From: Marinobacter sp. C7
GTDB lineage: Bacteria > Pseudomonadota > Gammaproteobacteria > Pseudomonadales > Oleiphilaceae
Direction of reading: 5' to 3'
DNA: 64,000 bases
Assembly: GCF_022343555.1 (NCBI RefSeq)
Contig: NZ_JAKQZH010000004.1
Location: 110,086-174,085 of the forward strand
The position numbers were made by a program, and so were the translations under genes. The notes under the pieces are model-generated. The model was not told the DNA's origin. It saw only the letters and a list, made by a program, of their open reading frames with translations, and made no database searches. This document shows, piece by piece, positions 1 to 9,249 of this stretch. Each line of letters starts with the position of its first letter. The first letter of the stretch is position 1.

Positions 1-665
1 AGGTCATAGCCGTAAGTACACCGGTCTATCAGAGCCTCACCCACCCCCGGAAATTCCTTGTCTATAACGGGATCGACGTGAAGCCACGCGATAACACGTC
101 ATCACGGGCTGACGCGTACCGGCTTCCATCCGCCATCAACGTGGTAGCAGCTGGTCGACTCGAGTCTGTAAAAGGATTCCACCGCCTTGTCTCGAGCTGG
201 CCAGAGGTGGTGGAGCGCTTCCCGTCTGCTCACCTCACCATTTTCGGTGATGGCAGCCAGAGAGCTTCGCTTATTGAGCAGATCCACCAACTGGATTGCG
301 GCGAGTACATTTCTCTTCCGGGTTATCTGACCAATCTGATGCCGCCTCTCGAGCAGGCGGATCTGCTGGTAATCAGCTCCGATCGGGAGGGTTTTCCCTA
401 CATCCTGGTGGAGGCACTGATGTCAGGCTGTCCGGTTGTATCAACCCCGGTGGCGGGCTGCACCGAAATCCTGCCCAAAGAGGCCATTGCCGCGGATCAC
501 AGCCGCGCGGCCATATCGGCACTCCTTATCAAGGCCTTGAGCGCGATTGAGGAATTGCGACAGCTGGAACAGCCGGCCTTCGACTATGCCCGGGAACACC
601 TGACCCTGACGGCCATGGCGAAAGCCACCCTTGAGGTCTATCGGGATGGCGTACCCCGCACCTGA
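1..665 (+). CDS. Glycosyltransferase family 4, 5' end cut by window edge
   Basis: C-terminal part of a GT-B glycosyltransferase that would add a nucleotide-sugar-derived residue to a lipid-linked or LPS-core acceptor at the inner membrane. The frame is open from base 3 and reads STPVYQSL, then VYNGIDV, typical of the start of the donor domain in GT4 enzymes, so the GTG at 78 is not the real start. Further features are AAGRLESVKGFHRLV, FGDGSQ, and the conserved E-x7-E region EGFPYILVEALMSGCPVV near the end. The 3' end overlaps the convergent GT2 gene by 28 bp. Sugar specificity cannot be read from the sequence. Confidence 0.88.
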   Translation, partial: VIAVSTPVYQSLTHPRKFLVYNGIDVKPRDNTSSRADAYRLPSAINVVAAGRLESVKGFHRLVSSWPEVVERFPSAHLTIFGDGSQRASLIEQIHQLDCGEYISLPGYLTNLMPPLEQADLLVISSDREGFPYILVEALMSGCPVVSTPVAGCTEILPKEAIAADHSRAAISALLIKALSAIEELRQLEQPAFDYAREHLTLTAMAKATLEVYRDGVPRT

Positions 666-1462
666 GCACCGGAAGCCTTCGGTGTCTCCAGCTCTGCCAG
701 CATCTGTATTTCTCTGGCCTTGGCCAGACGCATGAAATTGCGATTGGCAGCTGTAATCGACACACTCAGCCCGAACCAGCCGTTAAGAATCTGCCGGTGA
801 ATCAGATAGTACTTCAGGAACTTGAGCGGAAATTCCACGAATAACCGGGGCGAAGAGATCTTCCGCCCCTTGGCGGCCAGATACCTCGCCTGCTCTGAAG
901 ACAACTGGCAGTATTTCCGCTCCATCTGCTCCAGAGAGACAAGCGTGCGGTGCAGCACGTCTCCTTTCAAATCAAGAACCCTGCCCGAAACTACCTTTGG
1001 ACGGTCGTCATTGCTGCCTTTTTCCGGCTGGATAGCGGCTTTTGAGCGATTGTAGAGGCGCAGAATTTTCTTGGTCTTATCGTGACGGAACGGATGCCCG
1101 GGATTGGGTGGGCACAATACCCAGCGCATCCGATAGCCTGCGACGTCTTCAGGAAGCGGTGCAGAAAAAAGCGCCTTGATATTGGCCACAAGCTGCTCCG
1201 ACAGGACTTCATCGGCGTCAAGGTCGAGAACCCATTCATTTCGACACAGGCTGGCTGCGTAGGCCTTCTGACACGCAAAACCTTCCCAGGGCCGGTGAAC
1301 AACTCTCGCACCGAACGATTCCGCTATCGCTAGCGTGTTGTCGGTACTGCCCGAGTCCACAACAATAACTTCATCCACCCAGTCACAGACCCGTTCAAGG
1401 GACTCGGGAAGCCGTTTTTCCTCGTTTTGGGTGATGTAGTAGACAGATAACGGTAATTTCAT
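638..1462 (-). CDS. WaaE/KdtX-like family 2 glycosyltransferase
   Basis: 274 aa, inverting GT-A glycosyltransferase probably acting on LPS core at the cytoplasmic face. The N-terminus carries YYITQNEEKRLPESLE, the nucleotide-binding VVDSGSTDN and the metal-binding LDLDADE, the signature set of the WaaE (LPS core beta-1,4-glucosyltransferase) subgroup. No membrane helices are evident. It is convergent with the GT4 fragment and divergent from manC. A closely related domain recurs at the C-terminus of the ligase fusion at 4010-6040. The exact sugar is not known from sequence. Confidence 0.85.
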   Translation of the reverse strand: MKLPLSVYYITQNEEKRLPESLERVCDWVDEVIVVDSGSTDNTLAIAESFGARVVHRPWEGFACQKAYAASLCRNEWVLDLDADEVLSEQLVANIKALFSAPLPEDVAGYRMRWVLCPPNPGHPFRHDKTKKILRLYNRSKAAIQPEKGSNDDRPKVVSGRVLDLKGDVLHRTLVSLEQMERKYCQLSSEQARYLAAKGRKISSPRLFVEFPLKFLKYYLIHRQILNGWFGLSVSITAANRNFMRLAKAREIQMLAELETPKASGAQVRGTPSR

Positions 1463-1525
1463 AGTTCAAAACAGCCATACGCTTAACAAGAGAGCAACAC
1501 CTGGCCTGCCGAAGCACAGTGCCTG

Positions 1526-1534
1526 TGATAGAAT
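1526..1534 (+). promoter_or_regulatory. Possible extended -10 promoter of manC
   Basis: TGATAGAAT reads as an extended -10 element (TGn-TATAAT with one mismatch) about 55 bp before the preferred manC start. No good -35 hexamer lies 17 bp upstream, as is common for extended -10 promoters. Weak, sequence-only call. Confidence 0.3.
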
Positions 1535-1588
1535 CCGTGGCCACTGACTAGACTGATGCTGGACCAACCCAATCCCCGGAGCAAACCC

Positions 1589-3010
1589 ATGATACACCCC
1601 GTCATTATGGCCGGAGGCACCGGCTCCCGCCTCTGGCCTCTTTCAAGACAGCTGAATCCCAAACAGTTCCTGAAGCTGACGGATGAGCGGCTGTCCATGC
1701 TGCAAATGACGGTGGCCAGACTGGACGGCATGGCAGCGGCGGATCCGTTGCTTATCTGCAACGAGGAACATCGGTTTCTCGCAGCGGAACAAATGCGCCA
1801 GTCCGGCTTTGAAGATGCCCGGATCATTCTGGAGCCCTGCGGTCGCAACACCGCTCCTGCCATTGCCCTGGCGGCACTGCAGATGGTCAAGGATGCCGGG
1901 GACGATGCGGACGATCCCCTCATGCTGGTGCTGGCCGCAGATCACCTGATCCAGGATGTTGCTGCATTCCAGGCAGGCATTTCCAAGGCCACGCCCCTGG
2001 CGGAGCAAGGCCGATTGGTAACATTCGGCATTGTACCCGGGCACCCGGAAACCGGATACGGCTATATCCATCGCAGCTCGGAACTGGCCCCCGACTGTTT
2101 TGCGGTCGATCGCTTCGTGGAAAAGCCAGATCTGGATACCGCCAGATCCTACCTGGCGTCCGGGGACTACCTCTGGAACAGCGGCATGTTCCTGTTTGGC
2201 GCCCGCCGCTACCTCCGGGAGCTGGAAAAACACCGTCCTGACATCCTCGCCATCTGCCGGTCAGCCATCGAAGATGCCAGCCAGGACCTCCACTTCACCC
2301 GGATCAATGCAGGTGTCTTCGCCGACTGCCCCGAAGATTCCATTGACTATGCGGTGATGGAGAAAACCCGGGATGCGGCCGTGGTGTCGCTGGATGCCGG
2401 GTGGAGCGATATCGGTTCCTGGTCGGCCTTGTGGGAAGTCAGCGACAAAGATGAGCGCGGCAACAGTTTCAGCGGGGATGTTATCGCCCATGAAACCAGC
2501 AACACTCTCGTGCGCGCAGACAGCCGTCTGGTAGCCACCGTTGGTGTGGAAGACCTGGTCATCATCGAAACCAAGGATGCGTTGCTGGTTGCTCACAAGG
2601 ACCGGGTACAGGACGTCAAGAAGGTGGTAGAGGCAATTCGCAACGATGGCCGGCACGAACACATGAATCACCGGGAAGTATATCGCCCCTGGGGTGTCTA
2701 CGATTCCATCGATAATGGCAAGCGTTACCAGGTCAAGCGGATTACCGTGAAGCCAGGCGCCAAACTGTCGGTACAGATGCACCACCACCGCGCAGAACAC
2801 TGGATTGTGGTAAGCGGCACGGCCCAGGTAACCAACGGTGATAAAACCTATCTGGTCACCGAAAACCAGTCCACCTACATTCCTGTCGGCCAGGTTCACT
2901 CACTGGAGAACCCAGGCGTCATTGACCTTGAACTGATCGAGGTCCAGTCCGGCTCCTATCTGGGCGAGGACGATATTGTTCGACTAGAGGACCTGTACGG
3001 CAGAACATGA
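1589..3010 (+). CDS. manC: Mannose-1-phosphate guanylyltransferase / mannose-6-phosphate isomerase
   Basis: 473 aa bifunctional type II PMI-GMP of the ManC/AlgA/XanB family. It makes GDP-mannose from mannose-1-P and GTP, with a C-terminal isomerase cupin. The start is set at the ATG giving [20 protein letters not shown] because GGAGC sits just upstream. An in-frame ATG at 1556 adds 11 residues but has no ribosome site. The N-terminal nucleotidyltransferase shows the [12 protein letters not shown] loop and FVEKPD. The C-terminal cupin shows [11 protein letters not shown] and [15 protein letters not shown]. Its stop overlaps the next start (ATGA), so the acyltransferase is probably co-transcribed. 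It would supply GDP-mannose to the surrounding glycosyltransferases. Confidence 0.95.
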   Translation: MIHPVIMAGGTGSRLWPLSRQLNPKQFLKLTDERLSMLQMTVARLDGMAAADPLLICNEEHRFLAAEQMRQSGFEDARIILEPCGRNTAPAIALAALQMVKDAGDDADDPLMLVLAADHLIQDVAAFQAGISKATPLAEQGRLVTFGIVPGHPETGYGYIHRSSELAPDCFAVDRFVEKPDLDTARSYLASGDYLWNSGMFLFGARRYLRELEKHRPDILAICRSAIEDASQDLHFTRINAGVFADCPEDSIDYAVMEKTRDAAVVSLDAGWSDIGSWSALWEVSDKDERGNSFSGDVIAHETSNTLVRADSRLVATVGVEDLVIIETKDALLVAHKDRVQDVKKVVEAIRNDGRHEHMNHREVYRPWGVYDSIDNGKRYQVKRITVKPGAKLSVQMHHHRAEHWIVVSGTAQVTNGDKTYLVTENQSTYIPVGQVHSLENPGVIDLELIEVQSGSYLGEDDIVRLEDLYGRT

Positions 3011-3912
3011 GTAAGCTGAAGTACTTTCTGATTGCCGGCCTGCTCCGCATCATTGGCGCCATGCCGCTGGGCATGGCGCAAAGGCTTGGCAAGGTCGTTG
3101 GCCTGATCGCCTGGATTCTTCCGACCAAGTCCCGGAAGGTGACCGATACCAACATTGCCATTTGCCTGCCCGGGCTCTCTGCCGCCGAGCAGCGTCGGCT
3201 GTCAAAAGACTCGATGGCCCATACCGGCATGACACTGATGGAGATCCCATTGATGTGGGAGTGGCCGGTGGACAAGTGTCTGGGACTGGTCAGGGAAACC
3301 CGAGGCCTGGAGCTCGTGGATCAGGCGCTGGCTTCCGGCAGGGGCCTCGTTTTGCTCGCACCTCACCTGGGCAACTGGGAGCTGGCAGGGCTGTATTTCT
3401 CCTCACGCTACAGAATGGCCGCCCTTTACAGCCCACCTCACCTGCCGGAATTCGAGGATTACATGATTCGGGTACGTGGACGGCTGGGCTCTGAGCTGGT
3501 ACGCGGCGACCGGCGCGGCCTCACGCGCCTGATGGTGATTCTCAAACAGGGTGGCGTAGCCGGTATTCTTCCCGACCAGTCCCCGCGGGGCAAAACCAAT
3601 GCATTTGCTCCGTTTTTCGGCATGGAAGTAAAAACCATGACCCTGGTAGGAAAGCTCATCCAGAAAACCGGCGCACAGGCACTTGTGACCTATGCCGAAC
3701 GCCTCCCGCAGGGACAGGGCTTCCGCATCGTGGTGACCGAAGCCGAGCCTCGTATGAGCGATGCCGACCCGGTTGTCGCAGCCACGGCACTGAATCAATC
3801 GGTCGAAAAAGTCGTGCGCCTGTCTCCCGAGCAATACCAGTGGGAATACAAACGGATGCGACACCGTCCGCCGGGAGAGATCAATCCCTACAACCCGAAC
3901 CGGGTGTGCTGA
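3007..3912 (+). CDS. LpxL/HtrB-family lipid A (lauroyl) acyltransferase
   Basis: 301 aa membrane-anchored acyltransferase of the LpxL/LpxM family, which transfers a fatty acyl chain from acyl-ACP to Kdo-lipid A precursor at the inner membrane. It has an N-terminal hydrophobic segment (about residues 5-40) and the catalytic HLGNWE (H-x4-E) near residue 120. A later [20 protein letters not shown] block is conserved in the family. It overlaps manC by 4 bp. Whether it is the primary LpxL or a secondary, specialised acyltransferase cannot be told from one window. Confidence 0.88.
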   Translation: MSKLKYFLIAGLLRIIGAMPLGMAQRLGKVVGLIAWILPTKSRKVTDTNIAICLPGLSAAEQRRLSKDSMAHTGMTLMEIPLMWEWPVDKCLGLVRETRGLELVDQALASGRGLVLLAPHLGNWELAGLYFSSRYRMAALYSPPHLPEFEDYMIRVRGRLGSELVRGDRRGLTRLMVILKQGGVAGILPDQSPRGKTNAFAPFFGMEVKTMTLVGKLIQKTGAQALVTYAERLPQGQGFRIVVTEAEPRMSDADPVVAATALNQSVEKVVRLSPEQYQWEYKRMRHRPPGEINPYNPNRVC

Positions 3913-4009
3913 ACCGCATTCATGACCGTCAGGGCACTCATCAATACATGAGCCTTGCTTCGCGGATGATCAAGATACTTTAAAAGCTCACCAGTTTTAA
4001 CCAGGACCG

Positions 4010-6040
4010 ATGGAAGCCCAGATGACACGCCTACCACAAATCGTCTTGCCCGCGCTGCTCATGACAGGCCTCGGTGGAGCCCTGGTTTCCTCCAGCATCC
4101 TCGCCGGCGCCACAGCGCTGCTGGCGATTGCAGGGATCGCGCTGACAGTGCGGAAGTCCCTGTATCGATCAGGCTGGGAAGTCCCAAAGGAGCTGAGACT
4201 GCTTCACTTTGCCTTCTGGTTCTTTGCGCTGGTGAGCTTCTGTTCCTGGGCCCTGGAAGGTTTCAGTTACGAAGGCGGCAAAAATCTCGGCACCCATGCC
4301 CGCCTTATCCTGTTCTGGCCATTGGTCGTTGCGCTCACCTATGCGGGCGTCAGGGCCCGGAGCACCTTTCTTGCCCTGGCGCTGGTGTCGCTCTCGGTGA
4401 TCGCCATGTTCCTTCTTGCCCTGGCCGACCGCAACGGTGCCCTGGAGAAACTGCTGAGTATCCGATTTGGCGCAGGCATCAATCCGATCAGTTTCGGCAA
4501 TATTGCCTTGCTCGGTGGCATGCTCACCCTGACGGGCGGTTTTTTCTTCGCGCGCACAAAACGATATGCTCCGGCCATACTGGCGTTCTTGCTCGGCCTG
4601 GGCGCGGTGATCGTCTCCATGCTTTCGGAAACCCGTAGCAACCTCGTGGCGTTGCCCTTCCTCCTGCTCTTGCTGCTGCCACTGCTGGCCAAAAAGTGGC
4701 GCATCGCCGGTGCTGTCGTCGTTGCCGTCCTTGTAATCACGACGACCGTCAGCAGTGACAGGCTATCGCGCTCGTTCGATCAGCTCATGGGCAGTGAGCA
4801 ACTGGACAAATCCCTGGAAATTCGACTCGAGCTCTGGGGACTGGCCTGGGACATGTTCCTCGAGGATCCTTTCACCGGTGCCGGAATGGGGGGCTTTACC
4901 CGGGGAGCCGAAGCGGCCGTGGCATCGGGTGAATTGAGCCAAAGAGTGGGAGAGTGTTGCACCGGTCATGCCCACAATGACCTGCTGAACAACGCCGCCA
5001 TGAGCGGTTTGCCGGGAATATTGAGCTGGGCTTTCCTGATCTTCATACCCATGGCCGTCTTTGCCCGCAATCTGTTCAATCAGCATGCCCCGACAGCCCA
5101 CATTGCCGTTGCAGGAACCATGGTGTCGACCGGGTATCTGATGTTCGGGCTTACGGAGGCCACATTCGACCGAAGCCTGTTCCTGACGTTCTACCTGCTG
5201 GCAACCGCCGGCCTCGCCTCGGCCCTGTTTACCGAGCTGCGCGCCTCCTGTTACCGGCAACGCACCGCCAAGGTGTCTGCCACCATCATCACCATGAACG
5301 AGGAAGACCATATTGCCGATTGCCTGCGGTCCGCCCGACTGGTCGCCGATGAGATCATTGTCCTGGACAGCGGCAGTTCTGACCGGACTGTTGAAATCGC
5401 AAGGCAGTATGCCGACGTTGTCGAAGTCACCGACTGGCCCGGTTTCGGCATCCAGAAACAGCGGGCGCTGGACAAAGCGACAGGAGACTGGGTCCTTTCC
5501 CTGGATGCTGACGAGCGCATCACGCCAGAGCTTGCCCGGGAGATCAACCATCATCTGGCGGATCCCGACGCCGACGCCTACAAGCTTCCCTGGGCGGTCA
5601 CCATTTACGGCAAACGCCTGGATTTCGGCCGCAGCGGGCGAGCCCCGTTGCGCCTGTTCCGTCGCGAGGGCGTGCGCTTCTCCGATGCCCTGGTGCACGA
5701 GCGAATCCTGATTCCAGAGGGGCGCAAGATCAGAACCCTGAGGGGGCGGCTTACCCACTACACCCACAGGGACTTTGGCCATTCACTCGAGAAGAGCGCG
5801 AAATATGCCTGGCTCGGCTCGCTGGAAAAGCATCGAAGAGGAAAGAAAACCCGCACCATGATCTATCCAACCCTGCGGGGATTGATGACCTTTATCCAGG
5901 TCTATTTCATCCGGTTCGGTTTTCTCGACGGGGCGGTGGGGTATCTCACGGCTGTCACCTACGCCCAGGTGACCTTCAACAAATACGCCGGCTTGTGGAC
6001 CCTCGGTCGCCCGTCGCAAGACAAGGGAACCGGAAGCTAG
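4010..6040 (+). CDS. O-antigen ligase fused to a WaaE-like GT2 domain
   Basis: 676 aa fusion. Residues about 5-400 are polytopic. They carry the Wzy_C/WaaL ligase signatures RLELWGLAWDMF...DPFTGAGMGGF (about 271-300) and the loop HAHNDLLNNAAMSGLPG (about 319-335), expected to join undecaprenyl-linked glycan to lipid A-core in the periplasm. Residues about 423-676 are a complete GT2 domain: ATIITMNEED, VLDSGSSD (about 453), LSLDADE (about 498). A GT2 domain must face the cytosol while the ligase loop is periplasmic, so the junction should follow the last helix. The ATG at 4022 has a better ribosome site (GGAAG, 5 bp spacing) and may be the true start. The single uninterrupted frame supports a real fusion. 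Confidence 0.85.
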   Translation: MEAQMTRLPQIVLPALLMTGLGGALVSSSILAGATALLAIAGIALTVRKSLYRSGWEVPKELRLLHFAFWFFALVSFCSWALEGFSYEGGKNLGTHARLILFWPLVVALTYAGVRARSTFLALALVSLSVIAMFLLALADRNGALEKLLSIRFGAGINPISFGNIALLGGMLTLTGGFFFARTKRYAPAILAFLLGLGAVIVSMLSETRSNLVALPFLLLLLLPLLAKKWRIAGAVVVAVLVITTTVSSDRLSRSFDQLMGSEQLDKSLEIRLELWGLAWDMFLEDPFTGAGMGGFTRGAEAAVASGELSQRVGECCTGHAHNDLLNNAAMSGLPGILSWAFLIFIPMAVFARNLFNQHAPTAHIAVAGTMVSTGYLMFGLTEATFDRSLFLTFYLLATAGLASALFTELRASCYRQRTAKVSATIITMNEEDHIADCLRSARLVADEIIVLDSGSSDRTVEIARQYADVVEVTDWPGFGIQKQRALDKATGDWVLSLDADERITPELAREINHHLADPDADAYKLPWAVTIYGKRLDFGRSGRAPLRLFRREGVRFSDALVHERILIPEGRKIRTLRGRLTHYTHRDFGHSLEKSAKYAWLGSLEKHRRGKKTRTMIYPTLRGLMTFIQVYFIRFGFLDGAVGYLTAVTYAQVTFNKYAGLWTLGRPSQDKGTGS

Positions 6041-6067
6041 CTCAGCGCTGGCGTGTGAGCCCCCTCG

Positions 6068-7057
6068 TCAGAGCCGGGTTGTCTCCACGCCGATGCCCCG
6101 GAACATACTTTGGATCTCGTCATAAAACGGGAGTTTTGCGGCAAGGATGGCGTCATCAATCTGGTAGACGGGAAGTTCCGGAAAAATCTTCTTCAGGGTA
6201 AACAGCGCCGTTGAGGTAAAACTGTAGAACGCCACATAGGGTTCACGGGAAAGCGCCACTTCAACTTCAATGGGCCAGCGGGGTGAAGAGCGCAGCTCAA
6301 TGGGGAGGCCCAGCAAAGCCTGCTTCAGCTCGCGACGCCGTTCTTTGCGGTGCATGAAGTAGACAATCTTCGCTCCCGGATGCCGTTCAACTACATGACG
6401 CACCTGGGATTGCATCTGCGTCAGGCGGTCTTCACCACCAAACGGCTGGCCAATAAAACCCACAAGGGGAGCCCCCTGCCTTCCTTCGTGTTCGGGCTGA
6501 AACGTCTGACGAAACACCGGAAAGTCATGAGTCGCAACATCCACCTTGTCAGAGCTCTCCAGGGGAAAGCAGGTAAAGAAGCTGACGCGATCCGGAACAA
6601 CCCGGTGCAAATGGATACCCAGCCTGCCCAACAGCCTCCGTTTATCGGCGGTAACCCTGGAGGCAAGACCTTCGCTGTGGATTGCGTGGTAATATTTGAC
6701 GGTTGCGAGCCCATCATCAACGAACACCAACTGTTTCCAGGACAACCCGAGATAGAATACCTCATGAATCCAGCTGGACTGGTTGCCAATAAAAAGACGG
6801 TCGATCTGACGACCTGACAACTGCCGAAATACGGAACTCAGGCGCAAATAGAAAGTGCTCTTGCGCAGATAGATGGTTTGCACCCCCTGCAACCCCAGCT
6901 GCTCAAGCAGGAATGCTACCTGTGTTTCGGTTACCCTGTTATCCGGCCGGGCAATAACCAGCAGGCAGGACTCATCGGGGCACCTATAATGGCCACGGGC
7001 TTCAGCGCAGCTGATCAGCTGCAGGGGCGTACTGGCTACAAAGACGTTCAGAGTCAT
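6068..7057 (-). CDS. GT52/polysialyltransferase-like glycosyltransferase
   Basis: 329 aa, tentatively a GT-B enzyme of the bacterial sialyltransferase/polysialyltransferase-like group (GT52). What is seen: an N-terminal MTLNVFVASTPLQLISCAEA strand-turn typical of that group, LVFVDDGLATVKYYH (about 125-140), VGFIGQPF, YFMHRKERR and a C-terminal YSFTSTALFTLKKIFPE that fits the family's nucleotide-binding helix. It is the last gene of a minus-strand operon and overlaps the upstream gene by 4 bp. No CMP-sialic-acid synthesis genes are in view, so another CMP- or nucleotide sugar is possible. The donor is unknown. Confidence 0.6.
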   Translation of the reverse strand: MTLNVFVASTPLQLISCAEARGHYRCPDESCLLVIARPDNRVTETQVAFLLEQLGLQGVQTIYLRKSTFYLRLSSVFRQLSGRQIDRLFIGNQSSWIHEVFYLGLSWKQLVFVDDGLATVKYYHAIHSEGLASRVTADKRRLLGRLGIHLHRVVPDRVSFFTCFPLESSDKVDVATHDFPVFRQTFQPEHEGRQGAPLVGFIGQPFGGEDRLTQMQSQVRHVVERHPGAKIVYFMHRKERRRELKQALLGLPIELRSSPRWPIEVEVALSREPYVAFYSFTSTALFTLKKIFPELPVYQIDDAILAAKLPFYDEIQSMFRGIGVETTRL

Positions 7058-8127
7058 CTCGAACTACGCATTTTCGTAAGTTCTTTGCGCAACCGACGCC
7101 TGACTTTGAGCTTTCGCAACAGGTTCATTGGCTTGGGTCGCAAGTCTGCCTGCTGGTTTACCAGAAAGTTCTCGACGGCATCCAGCACACGAACGCTGGA
7201 TTTACCATCTCGGTAACTGTGCAGGTCCTCGCAGAGCGACCGGGTGGCTGCCATCAGGTCTTCGGGATACTCCAACGCCCTTGCCAGTGCAGGCTCAACG
7301 TCGTCAATCCGATCCACGTCGATCAGGTAGGGACCGGGCATTTTCGTCCTGAAGGTAACGACCGGGCGGTCGAGGAACATGAACTCGAACATGATGGAAG
7401 AAGTATCGCAAAGCATGACGTCCGCCTCCGGCAATATCGGCAGCAGATCTTCATCACTTTCCACAAATCTCAGGTTTTCGCCTGCCAGCTGCCGATAACG
7501 CTCCACCACTGCCGGATCCATTTTCGGGTGCAGAGTCACAATAAACCGCCAGCGGCCACTGCGCGACAGCTCGCCGATCTTTTCGACCAGATCGGGCGCT
7601 GAAGTCACGGAGCGGCTGAAGGTTGACGCGTAAAAAACAACCGGCAGCTCACCCGGTTGTCGCTCCCGGGCCCCCTGGACCGACCGGGACAGCAGGGGGT
7701 CGAGTTTTGGCCAGCCAGTGTGTGCTACCGCAAAGTGCCCATACTCTCCCGCCAGCTCCCGGAACTTAGCGGTATCCTTTTCCGCATGGGTGCAGTAAAG
7801 GTCAAACCAGCCACGTATCCGGTAATGATCGCTCTCGTCCTCACTGCTGTGTCCCCGTTTGTTCCTCGCCATTCCATGGAAGACCTCAACCTTGATTCCG
7901 GGAAAAAAGTACGGCACCCAGTCACCGGGCACGAAGGTGGCATCCGCCTTGTACTCCATCACCTCCCGCACCGTTTTCAGGCGGCGCTCATCGGGCCTGA
8001 GGGGATCGGTAGTACACCCTGCGACAAACCAGGCCGCTTCATGCCCACGACGTCGAATCTCCTCCTGCAGTGGTCGGAGAATCGAGTAGGAATAGGGCTG
8101 ATTGACGAAAAAAAGAAATCGACGCAT
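7054..8127 (-). CDS. CDP-glycerol glycerophosphotransferase-like protein
   Basis: 357 aa, resembling the Glyphos_transf (TagB/TagF) GT-B family that moves glycerol-phosphate or ribitol-phosphate from CDP-polyols onto glycans. Visible family marks are VAHTGWPKLDPLL, VVFYASTFSRS, VTLHPKM and MLCDTSSIMFEFMFLDRPVVTF, which holds the conserved D-x-S-S and E. No membrane anchor is evident. It abuts the upstream GT4 (stop and start adjacent) and overlaps the GT52-like gene by 4 bp, so the products probably act on the same glycan. Some family members in Gram-negatives have lost the CDP-glycerol role; the real substrate is unknown. Confidence 0.7.
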   Translation of the reverse strand: MRRFLFFVNQPYSYSILRPLQEEIRRRGHEAAWFVAGCTTDPLRPDERRLKTVREVMEYKADATFVPGDWVPYFFPGIKVEVFHGMARNKRGHSSEDESDHYRIRGWFDLYCTHAEKDTAKFRELAGEYGHFAVAHTGWPKLDPLLSRSVQGARERQPGELPVVFYASTFSRSVTSAPDLVEKIGELSRSGRWRFIVTLHPKMDPAVVERYRQLAGENLRFVESDEDLLPILPEADVMLCDTSSIMFEFMFLDRPVVTFRTKMPGPYLIDVDRIDDVEPALARALEYPEDLMAATRSLCEDLHSYRDGKSSVRVLDAVENFLVNQQADLRPKPMNLLRKLKVRRRLRKELTKMRSSR

Positions 8128-9249
8128 TCAGTCTCTGCCGGTCAAGGATTTATAAAGCTCACCGGTCTCGCGAACGGTTTGTGAGGTGTGGAACCGAGTT
8201 GCGATCCGCTCTTTTGCGGCTGCCCCCATCCGTTCCTGCAGGTCACGATCCCGATACAGCCTCTCAATGGCCGCCGACAGTGCAGAGGCGTCTTTTTGCG
8301 GCACTACCAGGCCGCTGACACCGTTTTCGACCAACTCGGGCATTCCGCCTACCCGGGTGACCACAGGTGGAACAGCGTATGCCATGGCTTCTATGACCGC
8401 CCTGGGCAAACCCTCCCGTTCAATGGATGGCAACACAAAAACATTACTTGCTGCTGCGATGCCCGGCGCATCCTGTCGATAACCGGTGAAATGGATCCGC
8501 TCCGGGTGCCTGGTTCCGGCGATCTGGGATTTGAGCTCTTCATTGTTGATCACGTCACCAACCAGAAGCAGGTGCACCTCGACATCATCAGGCAACTCAT
8601 CAATCGCACGGACAAGCACATCAAAGCCTTTCCGGGGCCGGTCCCGCCCGGTGCAGCAGACTACGAAGGCGTTCTCTGGCACCCCGAACTGGCTCAGGTC
8701 GGTGGGCGGGTCCTGATACCATTGCAGATCATGGCCTTTGTAGATTCGCTGAAGCTTCCTTTCCGGAATGCGCATCCAGAGAAAACGGACCTCATCAGCA
8801 AGGTGGTCCTTGATGGCATCTGCCACGCACACGATCTTGCTGACCCTTGGATGCAGGAAGGTTATCCAGGACTCGGGGTTAAGGAAACTGATATTCCCGA
8901 TCACCCCCCGATAGGCCACAATCCGGATATCGGTACCCTTGGAAGCCCGCAGCCCACAGGCAAGCGACCTGGGGTTGAAGGCATGAATAACCTCGTAGTG
9001 CTTCAGAGCCAACTGCTCCCGGATAGCCGCCGTACCCTCTTTGTCAAAGCGGTTTTGCAACGCCATGGGCCGGGCAACCAGCCCCTCATCCACCAGCCGC
9101 TGATAGTTTCGCCCCTTGGGGTTACACATGACATCCACATCAAACCCGGCGTTTCTCAAACCGATAAACAACTCGGTTTCAGGGCGGTCACAGGCATCTG
9201 TCAGACAAAGAATGGCTGGCAGAGCACGTTTTTGCTGCTGATCGCTCAA
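8128..9249 (-). CDS. Glycosyltransferase family 4
   Basis: 373 aa GT-B retaining glycosyltransferase. It starts at a TTG that overlaps the kdkA stop (TTGA) with GGGAG 9 bp upstream. Donor-domain features are VVCCTGRDRPRKGFDVLVRA, HFTGYRQDAPG and the E-x7-E region EREGLPRAVIEAMAYAVPPV, followed by a C-terminal NGVSGLVVPQKDASAL. It sits between kdkA and the glycerophosphotransferase-like gene in a fully overlapping operon, so an inner-to-outer-core LPS step is the best inference. Sugar and acceptor are not readable. Confidence 0.88.
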   Translation of the reverse strand: MSDQQQKRALPAILCLTDACDRPETELFIGLRNAGFDVDVMCNPKGRNYQRLVDEGLVARPMALQNRFDKEGTAAIREQLALKHYEVIHAFNPRSLACGLRASKGTDIRIVAYRGVIGNISFLNPESWITFLHPRVSKIVCVADAIKDHLADEVRFLWMRIPERKLQRIYKGHDLQWYQDPPTDLSQFGVPENAFVVCCTGRDRPRKGFDVLVRAIDELPDDVEVHLLLVGDVINNEELKSQIAGTRHPERIHFTGYRQDAPGIAAASNVFVLPSIEREGLPRAVIEAMAYAVPPVVTRVGGMPELVENGVSGLVVPQKDASALSAAIERLYRDRDLQERMGAAAKERIATRFHTSQTVRETGELYKSLTGRD

